Assembly (NCBI RefSeq): GCF_003029735.1
Contig: NZ_KZ686268.1
Location: 1,566,728 to 1,630,727, forward strand
From: Pedobacter yulinensis
Lineage (GTDB): Bacteria; Bacteroidota; Bacteroidia; Sphingobacteriales; Sphingobacteriaceae
Length of the DNA stretch: 64,000 bases
Direction of reading: 5' to 3'
Both the position numbers and the translations under genes were made by a program. The notes under the pieces are model-generated. The model was given only the letters and a program-made list of their open reading frames with translations, was not told the origin of the DNA and did no database searches. This document shows, piece by piece, positions 54,193-63,345 of this stretch (position 1 is its first letter; every line of letters begins with the position of its first letter).

Positions 54193-55419
54193 TTGGAATT
54201 TTTAAAAGTAATAGCTTTCACGCACCATCACATCGACTTGAAATCCCTCGGGAAACTGGTCATTTGCGATGAGAACTTAGAAGGTCGGTTAAGAAACATC
54301 CAGTCTCAGCTCAACATCAGCGAAATCTTTTATATCGGTACCTGTAACCGGGTTGAATTCGTGTTTTTAACAAAAGAACGCACTGATAAGGCCTTTATTG
54401 CTAAATTTATGCAGGTGCTCGATATGGGCCTGGCTCCTGAATTTATGGAGCGTTTCCTGGATAGCCTGACCCTCTATGAGAACGAAGAGGCCTTCAATCA
54501 TTTACTTAGAACATCATGCTCGCTTGAAAGTTTGATCGTTGGCGAAAAAGAGATCCTGGCACAGGTAAGAAGGGCTTACGAGAACTGCCGTGATGCCGGT
54601 TTTACAGGAGACTACATGCGTCTGATCATGGACCGCGTTGTCAAAACCGCCAAAGAGGTCTATACCCATACCAATATATCTAAAAACCCGGTTTCTGTGG
54701 TTTCCCTGGCCTATCGCAAATTGCGTGAACTACAGATGTGCGGCAATTCGCGTATTCTGATCATCGGTGCCGGAGAGACCAACCAGAACATAGCCAAATA
54801 CCTGAATAAACATAAGTTTTCTAATTTCTCCATTTTCAACCGCACGCTATCAAAAGCAGAAACGCTTGCTGCCGAGCTGAATGGGAAAGCTTTCAGGCTT
54901 GATGAACTGGAGCATTATTCGGAAGGCTTTGATGTGATCATTACCTGTACCGGTGCCACTGAACCAATACTCACCAAAGCAGTATACAGCAGGTTGTTGA
55001 ATGGCGATACGGGCAAAAAGGTTATCGTTGACCTGGCTATCCCGAACGATACTGCTCCGGATGTGGTTCGTGATTACCCGATTCATTACATCGAAGTGGA
55101 ATCGTTAAAAGAGATTGCCCGCAAGAACATACAGGAACGGTACACCGAACTGGTGCATGCAGAGCAGATCATTGCGCAGAACACCGAAGAGTTCGATAAG
55201 GTACTGAAACAGCGCAAAATTGAACTGGCCATGAGCCAGGTGCCACTAAAAATCAAAGAGATCAAACAGACCGCCATAAACGGGGTCTTTGCAGACGAAA
55301 TTAACAGGCTTGATGACTCATCGCGCGAGCTGTTGGAGAAGGTGATGTGTTATATGGAAAAAAAATACATCAGTGTTCCGATGGTTATGGCGAAAGAGAT
55401 CCTGGTAAAGAACGCCTGA
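54193..55419 (+). CDS. hemA: Glutamyl-tRNA reductase
   Basis: First step of C5 tetrapyrrole synthesis: Glu-tRNA to glutamate-1-semialdehyde, NADPH-dependent. 408 residues from TTG 54193 (L-E-F-L-K-V-I-A-F-T-H); ATG 54130 would add 21 residues over the promoter. Catalytic cysteine in 'YIGTCNRVEFVF' near 50, 'GEKEILAQVRRAYENCRDAG' and NADPH loop 'LIIGAGETNQNIAKYL'. Glu/Lys-rich C-terminal dimerisation helices. Opens the hem cluster; which start is used is the main doubt. Confidence 0.9.
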   Translation: MEFLKVIAFTHHHIDLKSLGKLVICDENLEGRLRNIQSQLNISEIFYIGTCNRVEFVFLTKERTDKAFIAKFMQVLDMGLAPEFMERFLDSLTLYENEEAFNHLLRTSCSLESLIVGEKEILAQVRRAYENCRDAGFTGDYMRLIMDRVVKTAKEVYTHTNISKNPVSVVSLAYRKLRELQMCGNSRILIIGAGETNQNIAKYLNKHKFSNFSIFNRTLSKAETLAAELNGKAFRLDELEHYSEGFDVIITCTGATEPILTKAVYSRLLNGDTGKKVIVDLAIPNDTAPDVVRDYPIHYIEVESLKEIARKNIQERYTELVHAEQIIAQNTEEFDKVLKQRKIELAMSQVPLKIKEIKQTAINGVFADEINRLDDSSRELLEKVMCYMEKKYISVPMVMAKEILVKNA

Positions 55420-55506
55420 TCATCAGTAAACCGCAAATTTCAGGATTAAAGGCTGTGTTTTGGCTTTTTGCAGGCAGAATAATTCTGTTTTTTTGCTGTA
55501 TTCCCA

Positions 55507-55514
55507 TAAATTTG
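55507..55514 (+). promoter_or_regulatory. Putative -7 box TAAATTTG of hemCD
   Basis: Exact TAnnTTTG 17 nt before GTG 55532; only a loose -33. Suggests hemCD can be transcribed separately from hemA. Confidence 0.5.
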
Positions 55515-55531
55515 AGAAATTTTTAATCGTA

Positions 55532-57112
55532 GTGAAGAAACTAATCATCGGAACCCGGGGAAGTGACCTTGCTTTATGGCAAGCCAATCACATTATGAAA
55601 GAACTTGCGGCCATTGGCCTGGAGTCTGAAATCAAAATCATCAAGACCCAGGGAGACAAGATTCTTAACCTCAGGCTTGATAAACTGGAGGGTAAGGGTT
55701 TTTTCACAAAAGAACTTGAAGACGAGTTGATGGCGGGTACGATCGATATTGCGGTCCATTCGCTTAAAGATCTTCCTACGGTTAATCCGCCGGGGCTTAC
55801 CATTGCCGCAATCCCTAAACGCGAAGAGGCAACCGAATACCTGCTGATCCTGAAAGACTGTGTAGACGTTTCCAAAAAGTTATCGCTAAAAAAGGGGGCC
55901 ATGGTTGGCACTTCTTCCAACCGCCGCAAATCGCAGCTGCTCGGCCTGAGACCCGACCTGGAGATCGAAGACCTGCGCGGGAATGTACCGACGCGGATAG
56001 CCAAACTGCGCAATGAAGACTACGATGCCATTCTGCTGGCTAAGGCAGGCGTCAAGCGCCTTGGTCTGGACCTGAGCGATCTTCATGTTGAAGAGCTTCA
56101 GACGACTGAACTCATTTCTGCACCTGCGCAGGGTGCACTCGGCATCCAGATCCGCGAAAGTGACACCGAACTCTTCGCGGCTTTGCAACCCCTGAACGAC
56201 GCGCGCACGGCAGAAGAAGTTGGTGTGGAACGTAAGGTCCTGAACCTGTTCGAAGGTGGCTGCCACATGCCACTTGGCTGCTACTGCAAAAAGGAAGGTG
56301 CCGATTTTGAGGTATGGACCGCCAAAGCAAACGATGCCGAAGATTTTCCCAAACGGCTGTTTCTCCGTGCCGGAAGCAGCGAAGGGCTCGCCGAAAGGAT
56401 CGTAGCCGCATACAATGCCGACAAAAAACGTCCTGCGAAGGTTTTTATTTCGCGTGAAATCGGTGAGCACAGTTATTTCAGGCGTGCACTCGCAGAAAGC
56501 GGCATCGAGATCGAGGGGCGGTCGCTGATCAGGACCTTCCCGATCGTGAACATTCTTGATCCTTTTTATCTTAAAAACATAGACTGGATATTCTTCAGCA
56601 GCCGCAACGGCGTTGAATATTTTTTTAAACTCAATCCGCAGCTGCCAAAAAAAACCCGTTTCGGCGTGGTAGGGCATGGATCTGAAGACGCCCTTCGGCA
56701 ATTTGGCCATTTCGCAGATTTTGTTGGTGAAAGCGGCGATGTGACTGAGGTCGCAGCCGATTTTGCAGCCCTGGTGCCGGGGCAGACCGTTTTGTTTCCG
56801 CGCGCTGCAGACTCTCTGCAGACTGTTCAGAAAGCGCTTGGCGCAGATACCCGCATCGTAGACCTGCCGATCTATGAAACAGTAACTGAAGAAAATATTG
56901 ACGGTTCTTCTGCAGATGTGCTGATCTTTACCAGTCCATCGAACGTCGATGCCTATTTTGCCGGCAACCTGCTCGAGCCTGGCCAGCAGGTGATTGCCAT
57001 TGGCAGTTCGACCGGCCGCAAGTTCGAGGAGATGGGTGTAACCTATACACGTCCCTATTCGCCAGACGAGATTGGCCTGGCTGAAGCCGTTTTTGCACTT
57101 GAGGTCAGGTAG
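55532..57112 (+). CDS. hemC: HemC-HemD fusion: hydroxymethylbilane synthase / uroporphyrinogen-III synthase
   Basis: 526 residues from GTG 55532 (V-K-K-L-I-I-G-T-R-G-S). HemC part about 1-295: 'IGTRGSDLALWQA', catalytic aspartate region 'DIAVHSLKDLPTV', 'SNRRKSQLLGLRPDLEIEDL' start and the cofactor cysteine in 'EGGCHMPLGCYC' near 243. HemD part about 303-526: 'VFISREIGEHSYFRRALAES', 'WIFFSSRNGVEYFF', 'VLIFTSPSNVDAYF' and 'VIAIGSSTGRKFEEMG'. It makes the linear tetrapyrrole and closes it into uroporphyrinogen III in one polypeptide. Confidence 0.93.
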   Translation: MKKLIIGTRGSDLALWQANHIMKELAAIGLESEIKIIKTQGDKILNLRLDKLEGKGFFTKELEDELMAGTIDIAVHSLKDLPTVNPPGLTIAAIPKREEATEYLLILKDCVDVSKKLSLKKGAMVGTSSNRRKSQLLGLRPDLEIEDLRGNVPTRIAKLRNEDYDAILLAKAGVKRLGLDLSDLHVEELQTTELISAPAQGALGIQIRESDTELFAALQPLNDARTAEEVGVERKVLNLFEGGCHMPLGCYCKKEGADFEVWTAKANDAEDFPKRLFLRAGSSEGLAERIVAAYNADKKRPAKVFISREIGEHSYFRRALAESGIEIEGRSLIRTFPIVNILDPFYLKNIDWIFFSSRNGVEYFFKLNPQLPKKTRFGVVGHGSEDALRQFGHFADFVGESGDVTEVAADFAALVPGQTVLFPRAADSLQTVQKALGADTRIVDLPIYETVTEENIDGSSADVLIFTSPSNVDAYFAGNLLEPGQQVIAIGSSTGRKFEEMGVTYTRPYSPDEIGLAEAVFALEVR

Positions 57113-57221
57113 ACCGCTTTTTGAATGTGCCATGATTAAAGGTTTACATGGCTGTGATGCAAAACCTGTGTTTTAAATACAGGGATACGGATATTTGCAG
57201 CTAAAACAACAAAACAGATTT

Positions 57222-58190
57222 ATGCTACACCGGCCGCGCAGATTAAGAAAAAACCCGCTTGTTCGGGAAATGGTTGCAGAAACGAGGTTATCGAAAGAGA
57301 TGTTCGTTTATCCTTATTTTGTCGTTCCGGGCGAAAACATTGTGCGTAACATTGATGCCATGCCGGGGGTAAGCCATTTCTCTGCCGATACGCTGATGGC
57401 CGACGTTGAGAAAGGTCTGCAAACAGGCTTGAATAAAATTATGCTGTTCGGGGTGGGTGATGAGAAAAGCGATGACGCGCGTTCAGCCTACAATCCGGAA
57501 TCGCTGGTTCCTGAAGCCGTCAGGCTGCTGAAAAAACAATTTGGCGATGACCTGTACATCATTACCGACGTCTGTGTCTGTTCTTATACCACGCACGGGC
57601 ATTGCGGCATTCTTCACAATGATTATGTAGACAACGACCTGAGCGTTGAGCTCGTCTCGAAAATGGCCAGGGTCCATGCAGAAGCCGGGGCAGACATGCT
57701 GGCGCCTTCAGACATGATGGATGGCCGGGTTGAAGCGATCAGGAATACGCTCGATGCCGGCGGATACGTCAATACCGCCATCATGTCGCACGCTACCAAA
57801 TTTGCTTCTGCTTATTATGGTCCGTTCAGGGAAGCGGCCGACTGTGCGCCAAATAAGGGCGACCGCAAGGCTTACCAGATGGACTTTCGCAATCCTGAAG
57901 AAGCGCTGCGCGAAGCCCTGCTCGATGAAACCCAGGGTGCAGACGTGCTGATGGTTAAACCAGGCCTGGCGTACCTGGATATCCTGGCCAGGCTAAAAGA
58001 AGTCTCCTCCCTTCCGCTGGCCGTTTATAATGTTTCTGGAGAGTATTCCATGATAAAAGCCGCTGCAGAACGCGGCTGGATCGACGAACAGAAAGTGGTC
58101 ATGGAAACTATGTTTGCCTTTGCCCGTGCCGGTGCAGGCATCATCACGACTTACCATACAAAAGATATTTTGAATAACAACTGGTTGTAG
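57222..58190 (+). CDS. hemB: Delta-aminolevulinic acid dehydratase (porphobilinogen synthase)
   Basis: Condenses two 5-aminolevulinate molecules. 322 residues from ATG 57222 (M-L-H-R-P-R-R-L-R-K); a TTG 9 codons upstream is unlikely. 'VREMVAETRLSKEMFVYPYF', zinc-type cysteines in 'DVCVCSYTTHGHCGIL', Schiff-base lysines in 'SHATKFASAYYGPFREA' and 'VLMVKPGLAYLDIL'. The Cys-rich site indicates a Zn enzyme. GATATTTG at 57190 is one base from a -7 box. Confidence 0.95.
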   Translation: MLHRPRRLRKNPLVREMVAETRLSKEMFVYPYFVVPGENIVRNIDAMPGVSHFSADTLMADVEKGLQTGLNKIMLFGVGDEKSDDARSAYNPESLVPEAVRLLKKQFGDDLYIITDVCVCSYTTHGHCGILHNDYVDNDLSVELVSKMARVHAEAGADMLAPSDMMDGRVEAIRNTLDAGGYVNTAIMSHATKFASAYYGPFREAADCAPNKGDRKAYQMDFRNPEEALREALLDETQGADVLMVKPGLAYLDILARLKEVSSLPLAVYNVSGEYSMIKAAAERGWIDEQKVVMETMFAFARAGAGIITTYHTKDILNNNWL

Positions 58191-58221
58191 TTCCGGGAGG
58201 ACCGCAACAAAATCCAACTAC

Positions 58222-59595
58222 ATGTTAGACTCATTGAAAAAGATGTTTACCGGAAACGAATCAGATATACCGGTCCAAACCGGCAGCAAGCCGGACATTT
58301 CTCGTGAAAAATCGGCCGAGTTGTACGAAAAAGCGAAAAAATATTTCCCTGGAGGTGTAAACTCGCCTGTTCGTGCTTTCAAATCTGTTTACGGCACTCC
58401 GTTATTCATTCAGAAAGGCGATGGCTGCTTTGTTTGGGATGCTGATGGCAATCAGTTTATTGATTTCTGCGGCAGCTGGGGGCCGCTGATCCTTGGTCAC
58501 AATCACCCCAAAGTACGTGAAAAGGTGACCGAAGTGATGCAAAACGGCATGAGCTTTGGCGCTCCGACCGCCCTCGAAAATGAACTGGCCGAGCTGATAC
58601 TCAAAAACAACCGTTATGTAGAAAAGATCCGGTTTACCAGCTCCGGTACGGAGGCGGTCATGTCTGCCATCCGGCTGGCGCGGGGTTTTACGGGCCGCGA
58701 TAAAATCATAAAATTCGACGGCTGTTACCACGGCCATTCAGACTCCCTGCTCGTTAAAGCCGGTTCCGGCCTGGTTACCTTTGGCGAAACCTCGTCGGCG
58801 GGCGTTCCAAAGTCTTTTGCAGCGGAAACGATCGTGATCCCGCTCAATGACCGGCAGGCGGTTGAAGAGGCATTTGCCCGTTTTAAGGAGCAGGTGGCTG
58901 CTGTCATTATAGAAGGTATCCCGGCAAACAATGGCCTGCTGCTACAGGAGCCTGAATATATGAAATTCATCCGTGAGGCCTGTACGGCCAATGGCGCATT
59001 GCTGATCCTGGATGAGGTGATTACCGGCTTCCGGCTCGGACTGGAGGGCGCGGCGGCGCACTACGACATTAAACCCGATATCCTGACCTACGGTAAAATT
59101 ATTGGCGGCGGCCTTCCTGTGGGGATGTATGGCGCCTCGGCCGAGATCATGGGGCATATTTCGCCTGATGGCGGCGTTTATCAGGCCGGCACCCTTTCGG
59201 GTAACCCGGTAGCCATGGCGGCAGGAATTGCCCAGATTACCGAGCTTTCCCGCTCAGGTTTTTATAAAGATCTGAATACCAAGGCTCAGGAATTTGTTGC
59301 CAGCATACAGCGGTTTGCCACTGCGCGCAATTACCGGTTTAAAGTGTTTACTGCAGGGTCGATCTTCTGGTTTGCCTTCACCGATCAGGAACACATCCGT
59401 ACATCGGCTGAAATTGATGCAGGCAGCATGGAAAAATTCAAGGTCATGCACCGGGAGCTGCTCAACAGGGGCATTTATCTTGGCCCTTCGGGTTATGAAG
59501 TCGGTTTCGTTAGCGCCGCCCACAGCAAGATCGAGCTTGAGAAGGCGAAACGCGCTATCTTCGAGGCGCTTGACGTTGTCTTCAGCAACAAATAA
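58222..59595 (+). CDS. hemL: Glutamate-1-semialdehyde 2,1-aminomutase
   Basis: PLP enzyme giving 5-aminolevulinate. 457 residues, about 25 longer than usual because of an N-terminal stretch before 'SAELYEKAKKYFPGGVNSPV'. PLP lysine in 'DILTYGKIIGGGLPVGMYG' near 292, phosphate loop 'FTSSGTEAVMSAIRLARG', 'LLILDEVITGFRLG'. 31 nt after hemB. The pathway order is not the gene order, as is common. Confidence 0.94.
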   Translation: MLDSLKKMFTGNESDIPVQTGSKPDISREKSAELYEKAKKYFPGGVNSPVRAFKSVYGTPLFIQKGDGCFVWDADGNQFIDFCGSWGPLILGHNHPKVREKVTEVMQNGMSFGAPTALENELAELILKNNRYVEKIRFTSSGTEAVMSAIRLARGFTGRDKIIKFDGCYHGHSDSLLVKAGSGLVTFGETSSAGVPKSFAAETIVIPLNDRQAVEEAFARFKEQVAAVIIEGIPANNGLLLQEPEYMKFIREACTANGALLILDEVITGFRLGLEGAAAHYDIKPDILTYGKIIGGGLPVGMYGASAEIMGHISPDGGVYQAGTLSGNPVAMAAGIAQITELSRSGFYKDLNTKAQEFVASIQRFATARNYRFKVFTAGSIFWFAFTDQEHIRTSAEIDAGSMEKFKVMHRELLNRGIYLGPSGYEVGFVSAAHSKIELEKAKRAIFEALDVVFSNK

Positions 59596-59601
59596 AATTG
59601 A

Positions 59602-59609
59602 TACATTTG
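59602..59609 (+). promoter_or_regulatory. Putative -7 box TACATTTG before the sensor kinase gene
   Basis: Exact TAnnTTTG 20 nt before the TTG at 59630, right after the hemL stop. It would allow the kinase-regulator genes to be expressed apart from hemL. Confidence 0.5.
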
Positions 59610-59629
59610 AACAGACAAAAGGACCGGAG

Positions 59630-60496
59630 TTGAAAAAATCGCTGTTGATATTTTACGTGCTGCTCGCCTATGCATTGATGGAAATGTTCTGGTGGGGTTT
59701 GGTGATCGTGCGGCTCAAACCAGACCGCATGAGCATGCTGATGGGAGAGGGTGCGGTTTTTCTTTTTTTGCTGTGTGTGGGCGGGTACTTCATCCACAAG
59801 TCGATCAAGAAAGAAGATAAGATGCACGAACAGCAGCAGAATTTCCTGCTTTCTGTTACGCATGAGCTTAAATCGCCCCTGGCGGCCATTAAACTCTCCC
59901 TGCAAACCATTATTAAACGGGACCTTGACAAACAGAAACAGAACGAGCTGCTGGGCAACTCGCTCAAAGATATCGAGCGCCTTGATGATATGGTAGAAAA
60001 TATGCTGCTGGCCACCCGCATTGAGAACCGTTCGTATTCTTATCCGAAAGAAGAGTTTGATCTTTCTGAACTGGTGCTGCGCATTACCGACCGTCTGCAA
60101 ATCCATTCCTGCGGCTGTGAGCAGATCATAAAAACACATATCGAACGTGGCATACCGGTATTTGCAGATAAGTTCGCCCTGTCTTCGGTGGTGACCAACC
60201 TGGTTGAAAACGCCGTTAAATATTCGGGGCCCTGTGCCGAAGTGTATGTGGAGCTGACGCGTAAGGACGGACACACCGTGCTTAAAGTCGCCGACAAGGG
60301 GCCGGGCATTCCTGATAATGAAAAAATGCTCATATTTGATAAGTTTTACCGCGTGGGCAACGAGAATGTGCGGAAAACAAAAGGAACCGGGCTGGGTTTG
60401 TTTATTGTAAAAGAAGTGGTTCAAAGTCACGATGCTGATATCATCGTAAAAGATAATGCGCCTCAGGGTGCCATTTTTGAAGTAACATTTAGTTAA
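59630..60496 (+). CDS. Sensor histidine kinase without a periplasmic domain
   Basis: 288 residues from TTG 59630 (preceded by GGACCGGAG). Two N-terminal helices (about 4-25 and 36-56) joined by only about ten residues, so sensing is probably within the membrane. Then HisKA with H-box 'LSVTHELKSPLAAIKLSLQ', N-box 'NLVENAVKYSG', G1 'VADKGPGIPDNE', G2 'GTGLGLFIVKEVVQ'. The gene between hemL and hemE on the same strand suggests a link to heme or respiration (inference). Confidence 0.9.
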   Translation: MKKSLLIFYVLLAYALMEMFWWGLVIVRLKPDRMSMLMGEGAVFLFLLCVGGYFIHKSIKKEDKMHEQQQNFLLSVTHELKSPLAAIKLSLQTIIKRDLDKQKQNELLGNSLKDIERLDDMVENMLLATRIENRSYSYPKEEFDLSELVLRITDRLQIHSCGCEQIIKTHIERGIPVFADKFALSSVVTNLVENAVKYSGPCAEVYVELTRKDGHTVLKVADKGPGIPDNEKMLIFDKFYRVGNENVRKTKGTGLGLFIVKEVVQSHDADIIVKDNAPQGAIFEVTFS

Positions 60497-60503
60497 TCAA
60501 CGT

Positions 60504-61208
60504 ATGTCGCAAAAACAAAGAATTTTACTGGTTGAAGACGAGGATCACCTGTTGGATGCCATCAAACTGAACCTGGAACTGGAAGGGTATAAGGTGCATG
60601 CGGTTAAAGACGGAAAAACGGCCTTGAAAGTGTTCAAGGAGGAGCGTTTTAACCTGATCGTCCTTGATGTGATGCTGCCCGAAATGGATGGTTTCCAGGT
60701 ATGTGAGACCATTCGCCTCGAAAATACCGAAGTTCCTATTCTTTTTCTGACTGCGAAAAATACGTCGGAAGACCGTGTTCTCGGTTTGAAAAAGGGAGCC
60801 GACGATTACCTGGTCAAACCTTTCAATCTTGAAGAGCTGATCCTGAGGGTGGGTATCCTCGTTAAACGCAGTCTTAAGCCAGACGATCTGAAAGAACTCA
60901 ACTCTTACCGTATCGGTGACAAAACCATCTATTTCAATTCCTTTGAATTGAAAAATGACGACGGTACGATTACCCCGCTTACCAAGAAAGAAACCATGCT
61001 GCTCAAATTGCTTATTGAACGTAAGAATGAAGCGGTTTCGCGCGAGCAGATCCTGGAGACGGTCTGGAATTACGATGTTTATCCTTCCACCCGCACGATC
61101 GACAATTTTATTCTTACTTTCAGGAAATACTTCGAACCGGATCAGAAAAACCCAATCTATTTTCATTCGATCCGCGGCGTAGGCTATAAATTTACTGAGA
61201 ACGCCTAA
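60504..61208 (+). CDS. OmpR-family response regulator
   Basis: 234 residues. Receiver 1-120: acidic pocket 'LLVEDEDHLLDAIKLNLELE', phospho-Asp in 'LIVLDVMLPEMDGFQVCET', Thr in 'LFLTAKNTSEDR', Lys in 'GADDYLVKPFNLEEL'. Winged-helix output 135-234: 'TKKETMLLKLLIERKNEAVS', 'RTIDNFILTFRKYFEPD', 'IRGVGYKF'. 7 nt after the kinase gene: its partner. Confidence 0.95.
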   Translation: MSQKQRILLVEDEDHLLDAIKLNLELEGYKVHAVKDGKTALKVFKEERFNLIVLDVMLPEMDGFQVCETIRLENTEVPILFLTAKNTSEDRVLGLKKGADDYLVKPFNLEELILRVGILVKRSLKPDDLKELNSYRIGDKTIYFNSFELKNDDGTITPLTKKETMLLKLLIERKNEAVSREQILETVWNYDVYPSTRTIDNFILTFRKYFEPDQKNPIYFHSIRGVGYKFTENA

Positions 61209-61765
61209 TGTTTAACGCCCGTGCGCGGTATGCCCTGATGGCCGGTTTTGGCCTGAGTGTAGCGGTATGCCTTTTCTATAAACAATACGAACTGGCCGCT
61301 GCGGCCGGCTTTTTTATGGGCTTCGTGTTCTGGAGTCACATTAAACAGGGTTCGGTGCTGCAGGCCTCAAAATTCTTTAAGAACGGCGACCATGACAAAG
61401 CTGCGGCTTTGCTGGCCGAAACCGGTAACCCCGACCGCCTGGCCCCGAACCGCCGTGGCTATTACGAGTTTATGCTGGGTAACATTGCCCTGAAAAAAGA
61501 GCGGTTCGAAGCGGCAGAAACGCATTTCCAGATTGCGAGCCGGTTTCCGGTAGGTGGAAAAAACGACAAAGCTTTCGTTTTGATCCACCTTGCCAACCTG
61601 GCACTGCGCAGAAAAGACAGGGAGCGCACAACGGCCTATGTAAGCCGGGCCAGGGAACTTGCCGTTACAGAACGCGCAAAAGATATTATTGAACAAATAG
61701 AGCGGCAGGTGCAGAAACTGCCTCCGGCCGCAAAGGCCGGCGGGCCTGCCGGAGCCGACAATTAA
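61208..61765 (+). CDS. Membrane protein with TPR-like repeats, unknown function
   Basis: 185 residues. Start overlaps the regulator stop by one base (TAATG). Two N-terminal hydrophobic segments (about 8-24 and 28-42), then helical repeats 'FFKNGDHDKAAALLAETGNP', 'YEFMLGNIALKKERFEAAET' and 'LIHLANLALRRKDRERTTAY' matching tetratricopeptide spacing. Position suggests an accessory of the two-component system or of heme synthesis; neither is shown by sequence. Confidence 0.75.
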   Translation: MFNARARYALMAGFGLSVAVCLFYKQYELAAAAGFFMGFVFWSHIKQGSVLQASKFFKNGDHDKAAALLAETGNPDRLAPNRRGYYEFMLGNIALKKERFEAAETHFQIASRFPVGGKNDKAFVLIHLANLALRRKDRERTTAYVSRARELAVTERAKDIIEQIERQVQKLPPAAKAGGPAGADN

Positions 61766-61771
61766 CGATAC

Positions 61772-62797
61772 ATGCAAAACACCTTATTTTTAGATGCTGC
61801 CTTTTCCCGGCCTACACCTCGCCCGCCCGTCTGGATGATGCGGCAGGCCGGACGCTTCATGCCACAATACTGGGAAATCAAAAACAAATATTCTTTCCTG
61901 GAAATGTGTAAAACGCCCGAGATTGCGGCAGATGTGACCATGTTGCCCGTCGACCTGCTCGGCATTGACGCGGCCATCCTCTTCTCAGATATTCTCGTTA
62001 CCGGCGAAGCCATGGGCGGTGAGCTCAGTTTTACCCAGGGGGTAGGCCCCAGGTTTGCCAATCCCGTCCGCACGGCAGCCGATGTTGACCTTCTGGAAAC
62101 CGATGTCATAGACCGGCTGCAGTATGTTGCCGATGCCATTGCAGTCATTCAGCAACGCCTTGGCGGGCACATTCCGCTGATCGGCTTTGCCGGCGCGCCG
62201 TTTACGGTCATGAGTTACCTGGTAGAAGGTGGCTCGTCAAAAGACTTTAAAACTACCAAACTGCTGCTGCACAACCAGCCCGAGCTCGCACATCGGCTGT
62301 TGGCCAAGATCGCGAAGGTGACTACCGATTACCTGAATCTGCAAATTGCGGCGGGTGTAAATGCCTTGCAGATCTTCGACAGTTGGGCACTGGCCTTGTC
62401 ATGGAATGATTATGAAGAGTTTTCGCACCGATACATTAAGGAGATCATCGGCGGACTGAACCGCCAGGACATCCCTGTCATTTCATTCTGCAAAGGGAGT
62501 TCGGTATTTGCACCAATGATGGCAGAGGCCAAACCGGATGTCATTTCTATAGACTGGAATGCCGATCTGCTGAACGTTAAAAAAACGTTGCCTGCCGGAA
62601 TCGCCGTTCAGGGCAACCTTGATCCGCACATTCTCTATGCAGACAAACCGGTTATTAAACAACAAATACACAAACTTTTTGAACGCATGCGCGGCGAAAA
62701 CGGGTTTATCTTCAACCTGGGCCACGGCATCATGCCCGACATTCCGTTCGATCACGTAAAATATGCCATCGAGGTAGTTCGCGAATTCAGCTACTAA
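61772..62797 (+). CDS. hemE: Uroporphyrinogen decarboxylase
   Basis: Converts uroporphyrinogen III to coproporphyrinogen III. 341 residues. Active-site N-terminal loop 'RPPVWMMRQAGRFMPQYWEI' and 'LLGIDAAILFSDILV', 'GFAGAPFTVMSYLVEGGSSK', and 'NLGHGIMPDIPFDHVK' at the end. 6 nt after the TPR gene and 2 nt before hemJ, so cotranscription is likely. Confidence 0.96.
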   Translation: MQNTLFLDAAFSRPTPRPPVWMMRQAGRFMPQYWEIKNKYSFLEMCKTPEIAADVTMLPVDLLGIDAAILFSDILVTGEAMGGELSFTQGVGPRFANPVRTAADVDLLETDVIDRLQYVADAIAVIQQRLGGHIPLIGFAGAPFTVMSYLVEGGSSKDFKTTKLLLHNQPELAHRLLAKIAKVTTDYLNLQIAAGVNALQIFDSWALALSWNDYEEFSHRYIKEIIGGLNRQDIPVISFCKGSSVFAPMMAEAKPDVISIDWNADLLNVKKTLPAGIAVQGNLDPHILYADKPVIKQQIHKLFERMRGENGFIFNLGHGIMPDIPFDHVKYAIEVVREFSY

Positions 62798-62799
62798 TT

Positions 62800-63345
62800 A
62801 TGGGAGCTTACAGTTACATCCTCGCCATTCACATTATTTTCGTCGTTAGCTGGATGGCGGGGCTGTTTTATATTGTTCGGCTGTTCATTTATCATACCGA
62901 AGCCAACGACCGGCCGGAACAGGAGCGGCTTATTCTGCAGAAAGAATATGCAAAAATAGAAGCACGGCTCTGGTCAATCATTACTACCCCAGCCATGGTA
63001 CTTACGGTTGCGGCAGGCATTACGATGATCTGCCTGAACCCCGGCCTGCTTCAAACTCCATGGTTTCATGTCAAGATCGGTTTCGTGTTGTTGCTGCTGG
63101 CCTATCATTTTAAATGTCAGCATATCTTAAGGCAACTTCGTCAGGGAGTTTTTAAATACAGTTCATTTAAGCTGCGCCTGTGGAACGAAGTAGCAACCAT
63201 TCTGCTGGTCGGCATCGTGTTTACGGTTAAATTAAAAAGCGCGGTCGACTGGGTGTGGGGCTTGCTTGGGCTTGTGCTGTTTTCGATGGTCATCATGACT
63301 GCCGTTAAAATTTACAAGAATTACCGGAATCGCAAAGGAATCTGA
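62800..63345 (+). CDS. hemJ: HemJ-like protoporphyrinogen IX oxidase
   Basis: 181 residues, four membrane helices. Conserved histidine and neighbours in helix 1: 'ILAIHIIFVVSWMAGLFYIV' then R-L-F-I-Y-H; lysine in 'WFHVKIGFVLLLLAYHFKCQ'. This is the UPF0093/HemJ pattern. It oxidises protoporphyrinogen IX using a bound heme, the penultimate heme step. Two nt behind hemE. The coproporphyrinogen oxidase and ferrochelatase genes are not in the window. Confidence 0.88.
   Translation: MGAYSYILAIHIIFVVSWMAGLFYIVRLFIYHTEANDRPEQERLILQKEYAKIEARLWSIITTPAMVLTVAAGITMICLNPGLLQTPWFHVKIGFVLLLLAYHFKCQHILRQLRQGVFKYSSFKLRLWNEVATILLVGIVFTVKLKSAVDWVWGLLGLVLFSMVIMTAVKIYKNYRNRKGI

Noticed and set aside
59294..59629. 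Upstream extension of the sensor kinase frame
   Set aside because: It overlaps hemL out of frame, is Ser/Arg-rich without structure, and a -7 box lies just before TTG 59630.
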